This document shows, piece after piece, positions 19,088 to 27,522 of a stretch of DNA of 64,000 nucleotides; position 1 is the first letter of the stretch; each line of letters begins with the position of its first letter. The translations under genes were made by a program, and so were the position numbers. The stretch spans positions 112,969 through 176,968 of the forward strand of contig NZ_JH621246.1 in NCBI RefSeq assembly GCF_000255455.1, in the 5' to 3' direction. This DNA comes from Aquimarina agarilytica ZC1 (lineage in GTDB: Bacteria; Bacteroidota; Bacteroidia; Flavobacteriales; Flavobacteriaceae). The notes under the pieces were generated by a model. It had not been told where the DNA came from. It worked only from the letters and a program-made list of their open reading frames with translations, and searched no databases.

Positions 19088-19656
19088 TGGGTAAAGGTAA
19101 ACTTATTGTTTTTTCAGCACCATCGGGCAGTGGTAAAACAACGATTGTTCAACACCTTTTAAACGAAACTAATTTAGCATTAGAATTTTCTATTTCGGCT
19201 ACCTCTAGGTTACCCAGAGGCGAAGAAGTTGATGGTAAGGATTATTATTTTTTATCCATAAACGAATTTAAAAACAAAATTAACAATGATGAGTTTTTAG
19301 AATTTGAAGAAGTGTATACCGATAATTTTTATGGCACGCTAAAAAGTGAAGTCGAGCGTATTTGGAATACAGGAAAAGCTGTAATTTTTGATATAGACGT
19401 CATTGGAGGCTTAAATATAGAAAAGCAATTCCCAGACGAAACATTATCTATTTTTGTAAAACCACCCAATAAAACTGAACTTGAAAAGCGCTTGCGCGGA
19501 AGAGGGACAGAAACGGAGGAAAAAATACAAATGCGTTTAGCCAAAGCTGACGAAGAACTTGCTGTAGCCCCTGAATTTGATGCCATTATTACCAATGACA
19601 ACTTGGAGCTTGCTAAGCAGGAAGCTTTTCAATTAGTCTCTAAATTTTTAAAATAA
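19087..19656 (+). CDS. gmk: Guanylate kinase
   Basis: 189 residues, phosphorylates GMP to GDP with ATP. The P-loop is SAPSGSGKTT at about residues 9-18; the GMP-binding region ATSRLPRGEEVDGKDYYF and the lid with RLRGRGTETEEKIQMRL are intact. Length is slightly short of the 200-210 usual but complete. It overlaps yicC by one base and nadD follows after 30 bp. Confidence 0.95.
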   Translation: MGKGKLIVFSAPSGSGKTTIVQHLLNETNLALEFSISATSRLPRGEEVDGKDYYFLSINEFKNKINNDEFLEFEEVYTDNFYGTLKSEVERIWNTGKAVIFDIDVIGGLNIEKQFPDETLSIFVKPPNKTELEKRLRGRGTETEEKIQMRLAKADEELAVAPEFDAIITNDNLELAKQEAFQLVSKFLK

Positions 19657-19686
19657 TTCCCTCCACAGTTAAAGAAAGCTTTACCT

Positions 19687-20268
19687 ATGAAAAAAATCGG
19701 ATTGTATTTTGGCACATTTAATCCTATCCATATTGGCCATTTAACCATAGCTAATCATATGGTAGAATTTTCCGATCTAGATGAAGTATGGATGGTCGTT
19801 ACTCCACATAATCCATTTAAAAAGAAAAGTTCATTACTGGACAATCACCACCGCTTAGAAATGGTATATAAAGCCACCGAAAACTATTCGAATATCCATC
19901 CAAGCGACATTGAATTTAAATTACCTCAACCTAATTACACTGTTTTTACTCTTGCCCATTTAGAAGAACGTTATCCCAACAAAGCATTCTGCTTAATAAT
20001 GGGAGCTGATAATTTAAAAAGTTTTCATAAATGGAAAAATTATGAGACTATTTTAGAAAACTACCAGTTATACGTTTACCCCAGAATTTCAAAAGGAAGC
20101 ATTCCTGAAAAATTTATAAACCACCCTAAAATTAGCTTAGTCACTGCTCCTATCATGGAAATATCGTCAACTTTTATTCGGAAAGCCATAAAAGATCAAA
20201 AAAACATTCAGCCCTTACTACCTAGTACAGTTTGGAGCTATATAGATGTTATGAATTTTTACAAATAA
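19687..20268 (+). CDS. nadD: Nicotinate-nucleotide adenylyltransferase
   Basis: 193 residues, makes deamido-NAD from nicotinate mononucleotide and ATP. The nucleotidyltransferase motif GTFNPIHIGHL is at residues 9-19 and the second signature ISSTFIRKAI near 162-171. GADNLKSFHKWKNYETI is a typical NadD substrate-pocket segment. It is downstream of gmk in the same direction and likely in one operon. Confidence 0.94.
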   Translation: MKKIGLYFGTFNPIHIGHLTIANHMVEFSDLDEVWMVVTPHNPFKKKSSLLDNHHRLEMVYKATENYSNIHPSDIEFKLPQPNYTVFTLAHLEERYPNKAFCLIMGADNLKSFHKWKNYETILENYQLYVYPRISKGSIPEKFINHPKISLVTAPIMEISSTFIRKAIKDQKNIQPLLPSTVWSYIDVMNFYK

Positions 20269-20355
20269 GAATTTCCATAATTCCTACAACACAAAACACT
20301 AAATAAAAGCATTTTATAAGTACATTAGAGCAACCAACTTTAAGTATTTTACACA

Positions 20356-22383
20356 TTGAAAGTCCATACACCAAAAAACCTTCCCTTTTGGATTGTTTGC
20401 AGTGCCTTTGTTTTAGGAATATTTTGCGCTTCGCGACAAAATACTATTCTAATTCCTGCAATAGCTTTATATGTTATTGGATTAATCCTATTAACTGTGT
20501 TTTTTAATAAGCATAATCACGTATTTTTTATAAGTATCTCCAGTCTTTTATTTATAGGTTTAGGCGCTATCCGTTATCAAATCACACTTCCCAAATATCA
20601 AAAAAAACATCTGATTCATCAAAAAACCGCTAAAGGTACTCAAGAATTAATTTTCACAATCTTAAAAAAATTTAATACTTCAGATACGTATCAAAAATTC
20701 AACGTAACTATTCATACCATTAACAAACATAAAGTAATCGGCAATGCCTTACTCACAGTAAAAAAAGATTCGACAAAAGTAGCTTTTTATAAAGGCGACA
20801 GTTTTGTTTACTTTGGCAAACTCTCCCGTTTAAAAAAGCATCATAATCCTTATAGTTTTGACTATACAACCTATTTAAATACCCAACGTATAACGCATCA
20901 ATTTTGGGCTAAACCCACAGAATTAAAACAAATCGAGTCACTAGCTAATCCACTGAATAATTTAATAAACACACTAAAGAAACATCTTGAAATCAACTTA
21001 AAAAAACAAAAATTACACTCCAACACGCTTCAACTCACTGCTGCTTTAGTATTAGGAAACAAATCTGAAATGAACAAACAACTTAATGTCGACTTTGCAA
21101 ACGCCGGTGTTATTCATGTTCTTGCCATTTCTGGCTTACATATTGGTATCATCTATTTACTATTCATCGCTGTCTTCCATCAATTTTTGGCAAATACCGT
21201 ATTTAAATCATTGGTTATTATATCCTTCTTATGGTTGTTCGCTTGGTTTTCTGGAGCAAGTCCATCTGCAATTCGAGCTACAACTATGTTTAGTTGTTTT
21301 GAGTTTTCGCGTTTACTAATGCGAAAACAACACCCCCTAAATTCACTATTTGTAAGTATTTTTATATTGAACCTTTTTGATCCATATACGTTATTCTCAG
21401 TAGGCTTTCAATTAAGTGTTATTGCCGTAGGTTCTATTATTATTGGCACCCCAAAATTATTAGCTCTTTGGTCCCCAAAAAAGTGGCTCATTCGTAAAAT
21501 ATGGGAAATAATAAGCATCAGTACTTGCGCCCAAATAGGGCTTCTTCCCTTGAGTATTTATTATTTTCATCAATTCCCGGGCTTATTTTTAATAGCAAAT
21601 ATTCCAATTATGCTAATTATAACTATAGTACTCATAAGTGCTATTGCCATTGTTATTTGGAGCTCACTAGGGACTATTCCATTTTTTATCACAGAAAGCT
21701 ACAACTATTTTATTACAACTATATACAACTACATTCATTGGGTTTCTCAACAAAAAAACTTTCTTTTTACCGAACTATACATACAAGCTTCAACATTGAT
21801 ATTTGCTTATGCCACAATAGCATTGTTATTCTACTCCTACAAAAAACCTAAGCTAATTTACCAATGGAGCTTCCCTGTAACATTAATTGCAATAGGAATT
21901 ATTTTTTACGAAAAAGCATCTTCTTTATTTAAAAATGAATTATGGCTACATAGTCACTATACAAATACTATAATTAGCGAAATAAGCCCAAATCAAATCA
22001 ACGTCTATTCAAAAAACACACTTACGGATAAGGATAAAAAATATATTATTTCTCCAATAGAAGGCAACTTGCATTCAACAGGTCATTTTCACAAACTAAA
22101 AAACAGTTATACCTATAATGATCAGACCATCCATATTATTAATCACAAAAATAGTTTACCAAATACTATTGAAAATACGATACTTATTTTAACTGATTCC
22201 CCTAAAATTAACCTAGAACGCTTACTAGCTAATCAAACACCAAAACTAGTTATTGCAACAACTCATAATTATAAAAATCTAGTACAAAAATGGAAAGCTA
22301 CTTGCTTATTAAAACAAGTAGCTTTTTATGATAGCTCTCAAAAGGGAAGCCTAAATCTAACAACTAAGTTACTTAGCCTTTAA
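20356..22383 (+). CDS. comEC: ComEC/Rec2-family DNA uptake membrane protein
   Basis: 675 residues, predicted inner-membrane channel for single-stranded DNA during natural transformation. An N-terminal DUF4131-like region (about 1-190) precedes the multi-helix competence domain (about 220-480) with HVLAISGLHIGI and SGASPSAIRATTM. The C-terminal about 170 residues occupy the place of the metallo-beta-lactamase domain but lack any HxHxDH metal motif. The start is TTG at 20356: an in-frame stop lies 15 nt upstream and the next ATG is far inside the protein. It follows nadD by 87 bp and its 3' end overlaps the convergent thioredoxin gene by 11 bp. Confidence 0.88.
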   Translation: MKVHTPKNLPFWIVCSAFVLGIFCASRQNTILIPAIALYVIGLILLTVFFNKHNHVFFISISSLLFIGLGAIRYQITLPKYQKKHLIHQKTAKGTQELIFTILKKFNTSDTYQKFNVTIHTINKHKVIGNALLTVKKDSTKVAFYKGDSFVYFGKLSRLKKHHNPYSFDYTTYLNTQRITHQFWAKPTELKQIESLANPLNNLINTLKKHLEINLKKQKLHSNTLQLTAALVLGNKSEMNKQLNVDFANAGVIHVLAISGLHIGIIYLLFIAVFHQFLANTVFKSLVIISFLWLFAWFSGASPSAIRATTMFSCFEFSRLLMRKQHPLNSLFVSIFILNLFDPYTLFSVGFQLSVIAVGSIIIGTPKLLALWSPKKWLIRKIWEIISISTCAQIGLLPLSIYYFHQFPGLFLIANIPIMLIITIVLISAIAIVIWSSLGTIPFFITESYNYFITTIYNYIHWVSQQKNFLFTELYIQASTLIFAYATIALLFYSYKKPKLIYQWSFPVTLIAIGIIFYEKASSLFKNELWLHSHYTNTIISEISPNQINVYSKNTLTDKDKKYIISPIEGNLHSTGHFHKLKNSYTYNDQTIHIINHKNSLPNTIENTILILTDSPKINLERLLANQTPKLVIATTHNYKNLVQKWKATCLLKQVAFYDSSQKGSLNLTTKLLSL

Positions 22384-22912
22384 ATGTACCCACAAAATTC
22401 TTTTCATAGGCCTTAAACATTTTTTGACTTGTTACTTGTTTATAATCATCCGATTGGATTAACTTTAAAAATATCTCTAACTGTTGAGGCGTATGAAAAC
22501 CCGTTACTGGAAAAATCAAATTACTTTTTTCATCAAAAAATACCATACTTGGGTATCCGGAAATCCGTAATGACCTTGCAAAAATATGACTTGGTTTTCT
22601 TCCTCTTTTTCCTGCTACATAATCTGGATTAGAAAATTTATTACCTTGGTAAGTAAACTCATCATTCCCTTCGGCATCAAATTTTACAGCATAAAAATGC
22701 TCATTCACATATTTTACTACATCTGGATTACGAAATGTTTTTTTATCCAATAATTTACAGGGACCACACCAATCGGTGTATACATCCATAAATATTTTTT
22801 TGGGATTTTCCGATTGAGCATCTAAGGCATCCTGCATACTCATCCATTTAATTTCCTGTGCGAATGACATGGAAACTAGTAACGAACAAGTTATAAAAAG
22901 TATTTTTTTCAT
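22373..22912 (-). CDS. Periplasmic thioredoxin-family protein
   Basis: 179 residues from the ATG at 22912; a longer frame exists to 22939, but the chosen start gives a clean signal peptide (MKKILFITCSLLVSMSFAQ). The thioredoxin active site DWCGPCK lies near residues 54-60 of the pre-protein. The C-terminal part has the cis-Pro region GYPSMVFFDE. Exported thiol oxidoreductases of this DUF255/thioredoxin_7-like type keep envelope Cys reduced or act as chaperones. Specific role unknown. It overlaps the comEC end. Confidence 0.85.
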   Translation of the reverse strand: MKKILFITCSLLVSMSFAQEIKWMSMQDALDAQSENPKKIFMDVYTDWCGPCKLLDKKTFRNPDVVKYVNEHFYAVKFDAEGNDEFTYQGNKFSNPDYVAGKRGRKPSHIFARSLRISGYPSMVFFDEKSNLIFPVTGFHTPQQLEIFLKLIQSDDYKQVTSQKMFKAYEKNFVGTFKG

Positions 22913-22961
22913 AAAAACGAATTTAGTTATTAGTCTCAATAACTATTCCTAAATTACGAAT

Positions 22962-24545
22962 TTATCGAATACCATGCATTAATTTAATAATTGTTTTATT
23001 TAAGACCAACATTGTAAGACCTGCAACACAAGGAATTATGGTAAAAATCATAAAAAAGAAACTCATCCCATAACTCTCTACAATTGGGTCTAAATAACTC
23101 CCTGTAATACCTGCCATTAAATTCGCTATAAAACTAGAAAAATACCACACACCAAACATTAAACCTAAAAACTTAATAGGCGCTAGCTTACTAACGTATG
23201 ATGTTCCTACTGGTGAAACACAAAGTTCGCCCATGGTATGGAAAAAATAAGCCAACACCAAAAATACCATGCTTACCGAAGCCGACTTTGCATTTAAAGG
23301 AATATTCATTGATCCGAATGATAACACTGCAAAACCAATACCCAATAAAATAAGTCCTATTGCAAATTTAACAGGCCCCGTTGGATTATACTTACTCTCC
23401 CATATTTTTGAGAAAAAAGGCGCAAATACTATAATATAAAATGAATTTAAAATACTAAACCAAGATGCAGGCACCTCGGTAACTTCATTCGAAAACTCTC
23501 TGATAAGCATCCAAATCACAAACCCCCAAACTATTACAAAACTTGTTCCTAGTAAAATATTAGACAAGGCGTATTTTGAAAAAGTTTGCCTAAAAAGCAA
23601 CGATAACACCCATGTAATAATCATCATGGGCACAACAGTTAATATCGTATTGAATACTTTAAATGTTAAGGCACCCCCACCTTCTAATACTCTATTTGTA
23701 TAATCTTTTGCAAATACAGTCATTGAACCACCCGCTTGTTCAAATGCCCACCAAAAAAAGATGGTAAAAAAGGTAAAAATCCCAATAACAACCAACCTAT
23801 CTTTTACCACTTTAGATTTACTTATTTTTTCAATCACTTCCTCAACATCTTCTTTAACCTCATCTATGGCATCTTCAACCGCATCATCTACATCCTCAAT
23901 ATCTTTATTAAACTCACCAATTTTACCAAAAATACCTTGAGCAAAATAAAATTGAAGCATTCCAAAAAACATAAAAATACCTGCTAAGCTAAAACCGTAA
24001 TGCCAGCCCACCTTTTCTCCTATATAGCCACATAATAATATTCCTAAAAAAGCGCCTGCGTTCACCCCCATATAAAAAATGGTAAAACCTGCATCTCTTT
24101 TTTCAGGCACCTTAGTATATAATTGCCCTACTATAGAAGCAATATTTGGCTTAAAAAAACCATTTCCTAATATTATCAAACCTAGCCCCATAAAAAAGAA
24201 CACATTCGAAAACACCTCCAAAGCCATTGACGCATGACCCAATGTCATTAAAAAAGCACCTAAAACCACTGCTTTTTTAAAACCTAAAAATTTATCTGCT
24301 ACAAAACCACCTAACATTGGTGTTAAATACACCAAGCCTGTATACCAACCATATAAAACCAAAGCCTCTCCTCTTTCCCAACCCCAACCATTATCAATCA
24401 CCGAGGTTACTAAAAACAACACCAATAATGCCCGCATACCATAATAGGAAAAGCGCTCCCACATTTCGGTAAAAAACATTACAAATAATCCAGATGGATG
24501 CCCTAAAACAAGTTTTTGATTTACTTCTGATCCGCCGTATAGCAT
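22962..24545 (-). CDS. POT-family proton-dependent peptide transporter
   Basis: 527 residues with about 14 membrane helices. The POT/PTR2 signature TEMWERFSYYGMRALL, including the proton-coupling E-x-x-E-R motif, is at about residues 24-39, and GGFVADKFLGFKKAV matches the second signature. A charged loop rich in Asp/Glu (about 210-245) separates the two halves, longer than in Escherichia coli DtpA. Imports di- and tripeptides with protons. Stands alone between the thioredoxin gene and a long intergenic region. Confidence 0.92.
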   Translation of the reverse strand: MLYGGSEVNQKLVLGHPSGLFVMFFTEMWERFSYYGMRALLVLFLVTSVIDNGWGWERGEALVLYGWYTGLVYLTPMLGGFVADKFLGFKKAVVLGAFLMTLGHASMALEVFSNVFFFMGLGLIILGNGFFKPNIASIVGQLYTKVPEKRDAGFTIFYMGVNAGAFLGILLCGYIGEKVGWHYGFSLAGIFMFFGMLQFYFAQGIFGKIGEFNKDIEDVDDAVEDAIDEVKEDVEEVIEKISKSKVVKDRLVVIGIFTFFTIFFWWAFEQAGGSMTVFAKDYTNRVLEGGGALTFKVFNTILTVVPMMIITWVLSLLFRQTFSKYALSNILLGTSFVIVWGFVIWMLIREFSNEVTEVPASWFSILNSFYIIVFAPFFSKIWESKYNPTGPVKFAIGLILLGIGFAVLSFGSMNIPLNAKSASVSMVFLVLAYFFHTMGELCVSPVGTSYVSKLAPIKFLGLMFGVWYFSSFIANLMAGITGSYLDPIVESYGMSFFFMIFTIIPCVAGLTMLVLNKTIIKLMHGIR

Positions 24546-24920
24546 ATAATATAAATTTTATTTTTTTCAATAGGGTCAAATTACGAAATACAACTATGCG
24601 AAATCATAAAATTATGTTATCCTAATATCGTTTTATGAAAAAAAGAATTAATAATATCAAAAAAAATATACTTTATATTTTTTTTACAAAGCATTTAAAT
24701 TAATAAAAAAAATGAGCTTAAAATTTTTAAATCCATAAACTGACAAATTTCATAAATATTTTAATTATTAAAATTTTTAAACAACTTACATCCATTTCAT
24801 CCTATTTAAAATCAATTGCAACTTAAATCAAACAGAAAAAAGTTAAATTTATTTTCTTTTATTATCCTCTCATAATTGTTATGTAGGCAACTTTATCTAA
24901 AAAAATATACCTAAAATAAC

Positions 24921-24934
24921 GGAAACAAGTTTCC
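24921..24934. promoter_or_regulatory. Palindrome GGAAAC-AA-GTTTCC upstream of mvaA
   Basis: Six-bp perfect arms two bases apart, about 44 nt upstream of the mvaA -7 element. The half-site GGAAAC is also that of the palindrome in the tetR promoter (58730-58757). Possible operator; the binding protein is unknown. Confidence 0.4.
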
Positions 24935-24977
24935 CTAGTCTATGTCAACTTATAATTAATATCATTTGGTATTAAAC

Positions 24978-24985
24978 TATATTTG
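24978..24985 (+). promoter_or_regulatory. Candidate -7 element for mvaA
   Basis: TATATTTG, a perfect TAnnTTTG match, 20 nt before the ATG at 25005. The -33 is unclear. It supports starting translation at 25005 and not at the in-frame TTG/ATG candidates upstream. Confidence 0.5.
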
Positions 24986-25004
24986 CTCTATTAAACTATT
25001 ATTT

Positions 25005-26321
25005 ATGACTCCTGAAGTTACTGGATTTTCAAAACTAAATAAACATCAAAAAATTGACTGGTTAGTAGCTAACCATTTCCAAAATACCGAAAAAGCAAAA
25101 CAAACACTGCACAACTATTGGAATGCCAACGAACAGCTTCAACAGTTGCATGATGAATTTGCCGAAAATACCCTAAGTAACTTTTACCTCCCTTTTAGTA
25201 TAGCCCCCAACTTTACAATTAATAATAAACGTTATACCATTCCAATGACTATTGAGGAAAGCTCTGTAGTTGCTGCTGCTAGTAATGCAGCTAAATTTTG
25301 GAACAAACGAGGTGGATTTAAAGCCACCGTAATTAACACTGAAAAAATTGGACAAGTTCATTTTAGTTTTTCTGGCAAAAAAGAACATCTAAATTCTTTT
25401 TTTAAATCAATTAAATCAAAATTAATTGCTGCCATTACACCTATTGAAGCCAACATGAAAAAACGTGGAGGTGGACTTTTAGATATTCAACTTAGGGACA
25501 AAACCCAAGAATTAGCAAATTACTACCAACTGCATTGCACCTTTGAAACTGTAGATGCTATGGGAGCCAATTTTATAAATACTTGTTTAGAAAAATTTGC
25601 CGAAGTATTACAAATCGAAGCTCTGGAATACGATGATTTTTCGGATGCAGAAAAGAATATTGAAATCATTATGAGTATTCTTTCTAACTACGTTCCTAAC
25701 TGCGTGGTTAAAGCAGAAGTTTCGTGCAAAGTCAGTGAATTGCCTAACACTGAAAATTTATCATCGCTCGAATATGCCGAAAAATTTGTAAGAGCCATTA
25801 ATATCGCCGAAAAAGAACCTTACCGTGCCGTAACTCATAACAAAGGCATTATGAATGGCATTGATGCCGTTGTTATTGCCACTGGAAATGATTTTAGAGC
25901 CATTGAAGCTAGCGCACATGCCTATGCTGCAAAAAATGGAAGTTATAGCAGTTTAACTCACGCACACATTACCAATGATGTCTTCACTTACTACATTGAA
26001 ATTCCTTTAGCTATAGGTACCATAGGTGGATTAACTAGCCTACACCCTATGGTGAAATTAGCCTTAGAATTACTGGAAAAACCTAATGCAAAACAACTCA
26101 TGGAAATTATTGCTGTGGCTGGTTTAGCGCAAAATTTTGGTGCTGTAAATTCCTTAATTACTACAGGAATTCAAAAAGGACACATGAAAATGCACCTATT
26201 AAACATATTAAATCAACATCACGCTACCGCAGAAGAAAAACAAAAAATAGTACAGTTTTTCACCAAAAACACGGTAACACATAGCGAAGTGATTAAACAA
26301 TTAGCATTACTAAGAGCCTAA
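25005..26321 (+). CDS. mvaA: Class II hydroxymethylglutaryl-CoA reductase
   Basis: 438 residues from ATG 25005. Class II ('degradative' type) HMG-CoA reductase; in Bacteroidetes this form is the biosynthetic enzyme that makes mevalonate for isoprenoids. Catalytic elements visible: the Glu in PMTIEESSVVAAASNAA, Lys in NKGIMNGID, Asp in ATGNDFRAIEA, and the C-terminal His in KGHMKMH. The dinucleotide-binding DAMGANFINT is present. The stop overlaps the start of the GHMP kinase gene (TAATG), tying the two into one mevalonate-pathway operon. Confidence 0.93.
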   Translation: MTPEVTGFSKLNKHQKIDWLVANHFQNTEKAKQTLHNYWNANEQLQQLHDEFAENTLSNFYLPFSIAPNFTINNKRYTIPMTIEESSVVAAASNAAKFWNKRGGFKATVINTEKIGQVHFSFSGKKEHLNSFFKSIKSKLIAAITPIEANMKKRGGGLLDIQLRDKTQELANYYQLHCTFETVDAMGANFINTCLEKFAEVLQIEALEYDDFSDAEKNIEIIMSILSNYVPNCVVKAEVSCKVSELPNTENLSSLEYAEKFVRAINIAEKEPYRAVTHNKGIMNGIDAVVIATGNDFRAIEASAHAYAAKNGSYSSLTHAHITNDVFTYYIEIPLAIGTIGGLTSLHPMVKLALELLEKPNAKQLMEIIAVAGLAQNFGAVNSLITTGIQKGHMKMHLLNILNQHHATAEEKQKIVQFFTKNTVTHSEVIKQLALLRA

Positions 26322-27244
26322 TGAAGCAGACCTTTTATAGCAATGGAAAATTACTCCTTACCGGAGAATATGTAGTTTTAGATGGCGCCAAAGCATTGGC
26401 TATCCCTACTAAAAAAGGACAATCATTAGTCATTACAGAAAATGATTCGGGCATAATAGAATGGAAAAGCTTTGACTGCCATAACCAGACATGGTATACC
26501 ACAAAAATTTCGACACATCATTTTTTTAGTCATACTGCTCCAAAAGGGGATTCTAAATTTGATACTACTTTATTTAAAATTCTTTGGGAAGCCTTACATG
26601 CAAATCCCTCTTTTTTAAATAAAACCAAGGGTTACCACATAGAAACCCACCTTACATTCGAACGTTTATGGGGGCTAGGAACTTCTTCTACCTTAATTAA
26701 TAATATTGCCCAATGGGCAACTATTAACCCATATGAACTATTACACAAAAGTTTTGGCGGTAGCGGATATGATATTGCTTGTGCATCTGCAAACACTCCT
26801 ATCTTCTATCAACTTACAAATAACAAATACCAACCTAATGTAAGCTTCACCACATTTAATCCTACGTTTGCATCCTCACTTTTTTTTATTTATTTAGAAG
26901 AAAAAAAAGATAGTAAAGAAGCTATAAAAAACTACCGTAACCTATCTACAGAAAATCTAGCTTCGATCGTTACAAAAATTAATACGATCACCGAACAAAT
27001 AGCCCTATGTCAAGACTTAGAACTATTTAAAAACCTTATCACTAATCACGAAAATTTAATTGCCTCCATATTAAAAACAACTACTGTAAAGCAGGATCGA
27101 TTTCATGACTACACTGGTGTAGTAAAAAGTTTAGGCGGTTGGGGTGGCGATTTTGTATTAGTAACAGGCACAAAAAATGACATGTCTTACTTCTCCCAAA
27201 AGGGATATACAACTATAATTCCTTTTTCAGAAATGATCCTTTAA
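26321..27244 (+). CDS. GYDIA-family GHMP kinase
   Basis: 307 residues of the GHMP small-molecule kinase superfamily. N-terminal GKLLLTGEYVVLDGAKALA is the usual substrate-site strand-turn, WGLGTSSTLINNIAQW is the glycine-rich ATP loop, and FGGSGYDIACA is the GYDIA motif that names this mostly Bacteroidetes subgroup. The C-terminal GGWGGDFVLVTG corresponds to motif 3. It is translationally coupled to HMG-CoA reductase, so the natural guess is a mevalonate or phosphomevalonate kinase, but the substrate of the subgroup is not certain to me. Confidence 0.85.
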   Translation: MKQTFYSNGKLLLTGEYVVLDGAKALAIPTKKGQSLVITENDSGIIEWKSFDCHNQTWYTTKISTHHFFSHTAPKGDSKFDTTLFKILWEALHANPSFLNKTKGYHIETHLTFERLWGLGTSSTLINNIAQWATINPYELLHKSFGGSGYDIACASANTPIFYQLTNNKYQPNVSFTTFNPTFASSLFFIYLEEKKDSKEAIKNYRNLSTENLASIVTKINTITEQIALCQDLELFKNLITNHENLIASILKTTTVKQDRFHDYTGVVKSLGGWGGDFVLVTGTKNDMSYFSQKGYTTIIPFSEMIL

Positions 27245-27483
27245 TTATAGTCTTGCTAGCCAAGCTTAATACTTATAAAAGCACACTCGCTTTTTATCAA
27301 TTTTCCAAATCTTTAAAAAACTATTTTACACGACAAAAAAACACAAAGTTCAAACAAAAAAAATACCAATAAAAAAAATTAACAACTAAAAATCAGCTAT
27401 TTACATATATTCAAGGTAAAATAAACCGACAAAAAACACATAAACGAGTAAGGCTATTCGTTCTTTTAAAAAAACACCTATTT

Positions 27484-27491
27484 TAGCTTTG
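27484..27491 (+). promoter_or_regulatory. Candidate -7 element for the GH9 gene
   Basis: TAGCTTTG fits TAnnTTTG, 31 nt before the ATG at 27523. Upstream TTG not evident. Confidence 0.45.
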
Positions 27492-27522
27492 AGTTTTATT
27501 TTTATGTTCCTAAACATTGAGC

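Larger units (their letters stand above)
24546..25004. other. Intergenic region between the peptide transporter and HMG-CoA reductase genes
   Basis: 459 bp of AT-rich DNA between divergent genes. It contains a short palindrome (24921-24934) and a -7 element (24978-24985) for the reductase gene. I see no ORF or structured RNA in the remainder. Confidence 0.6.
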
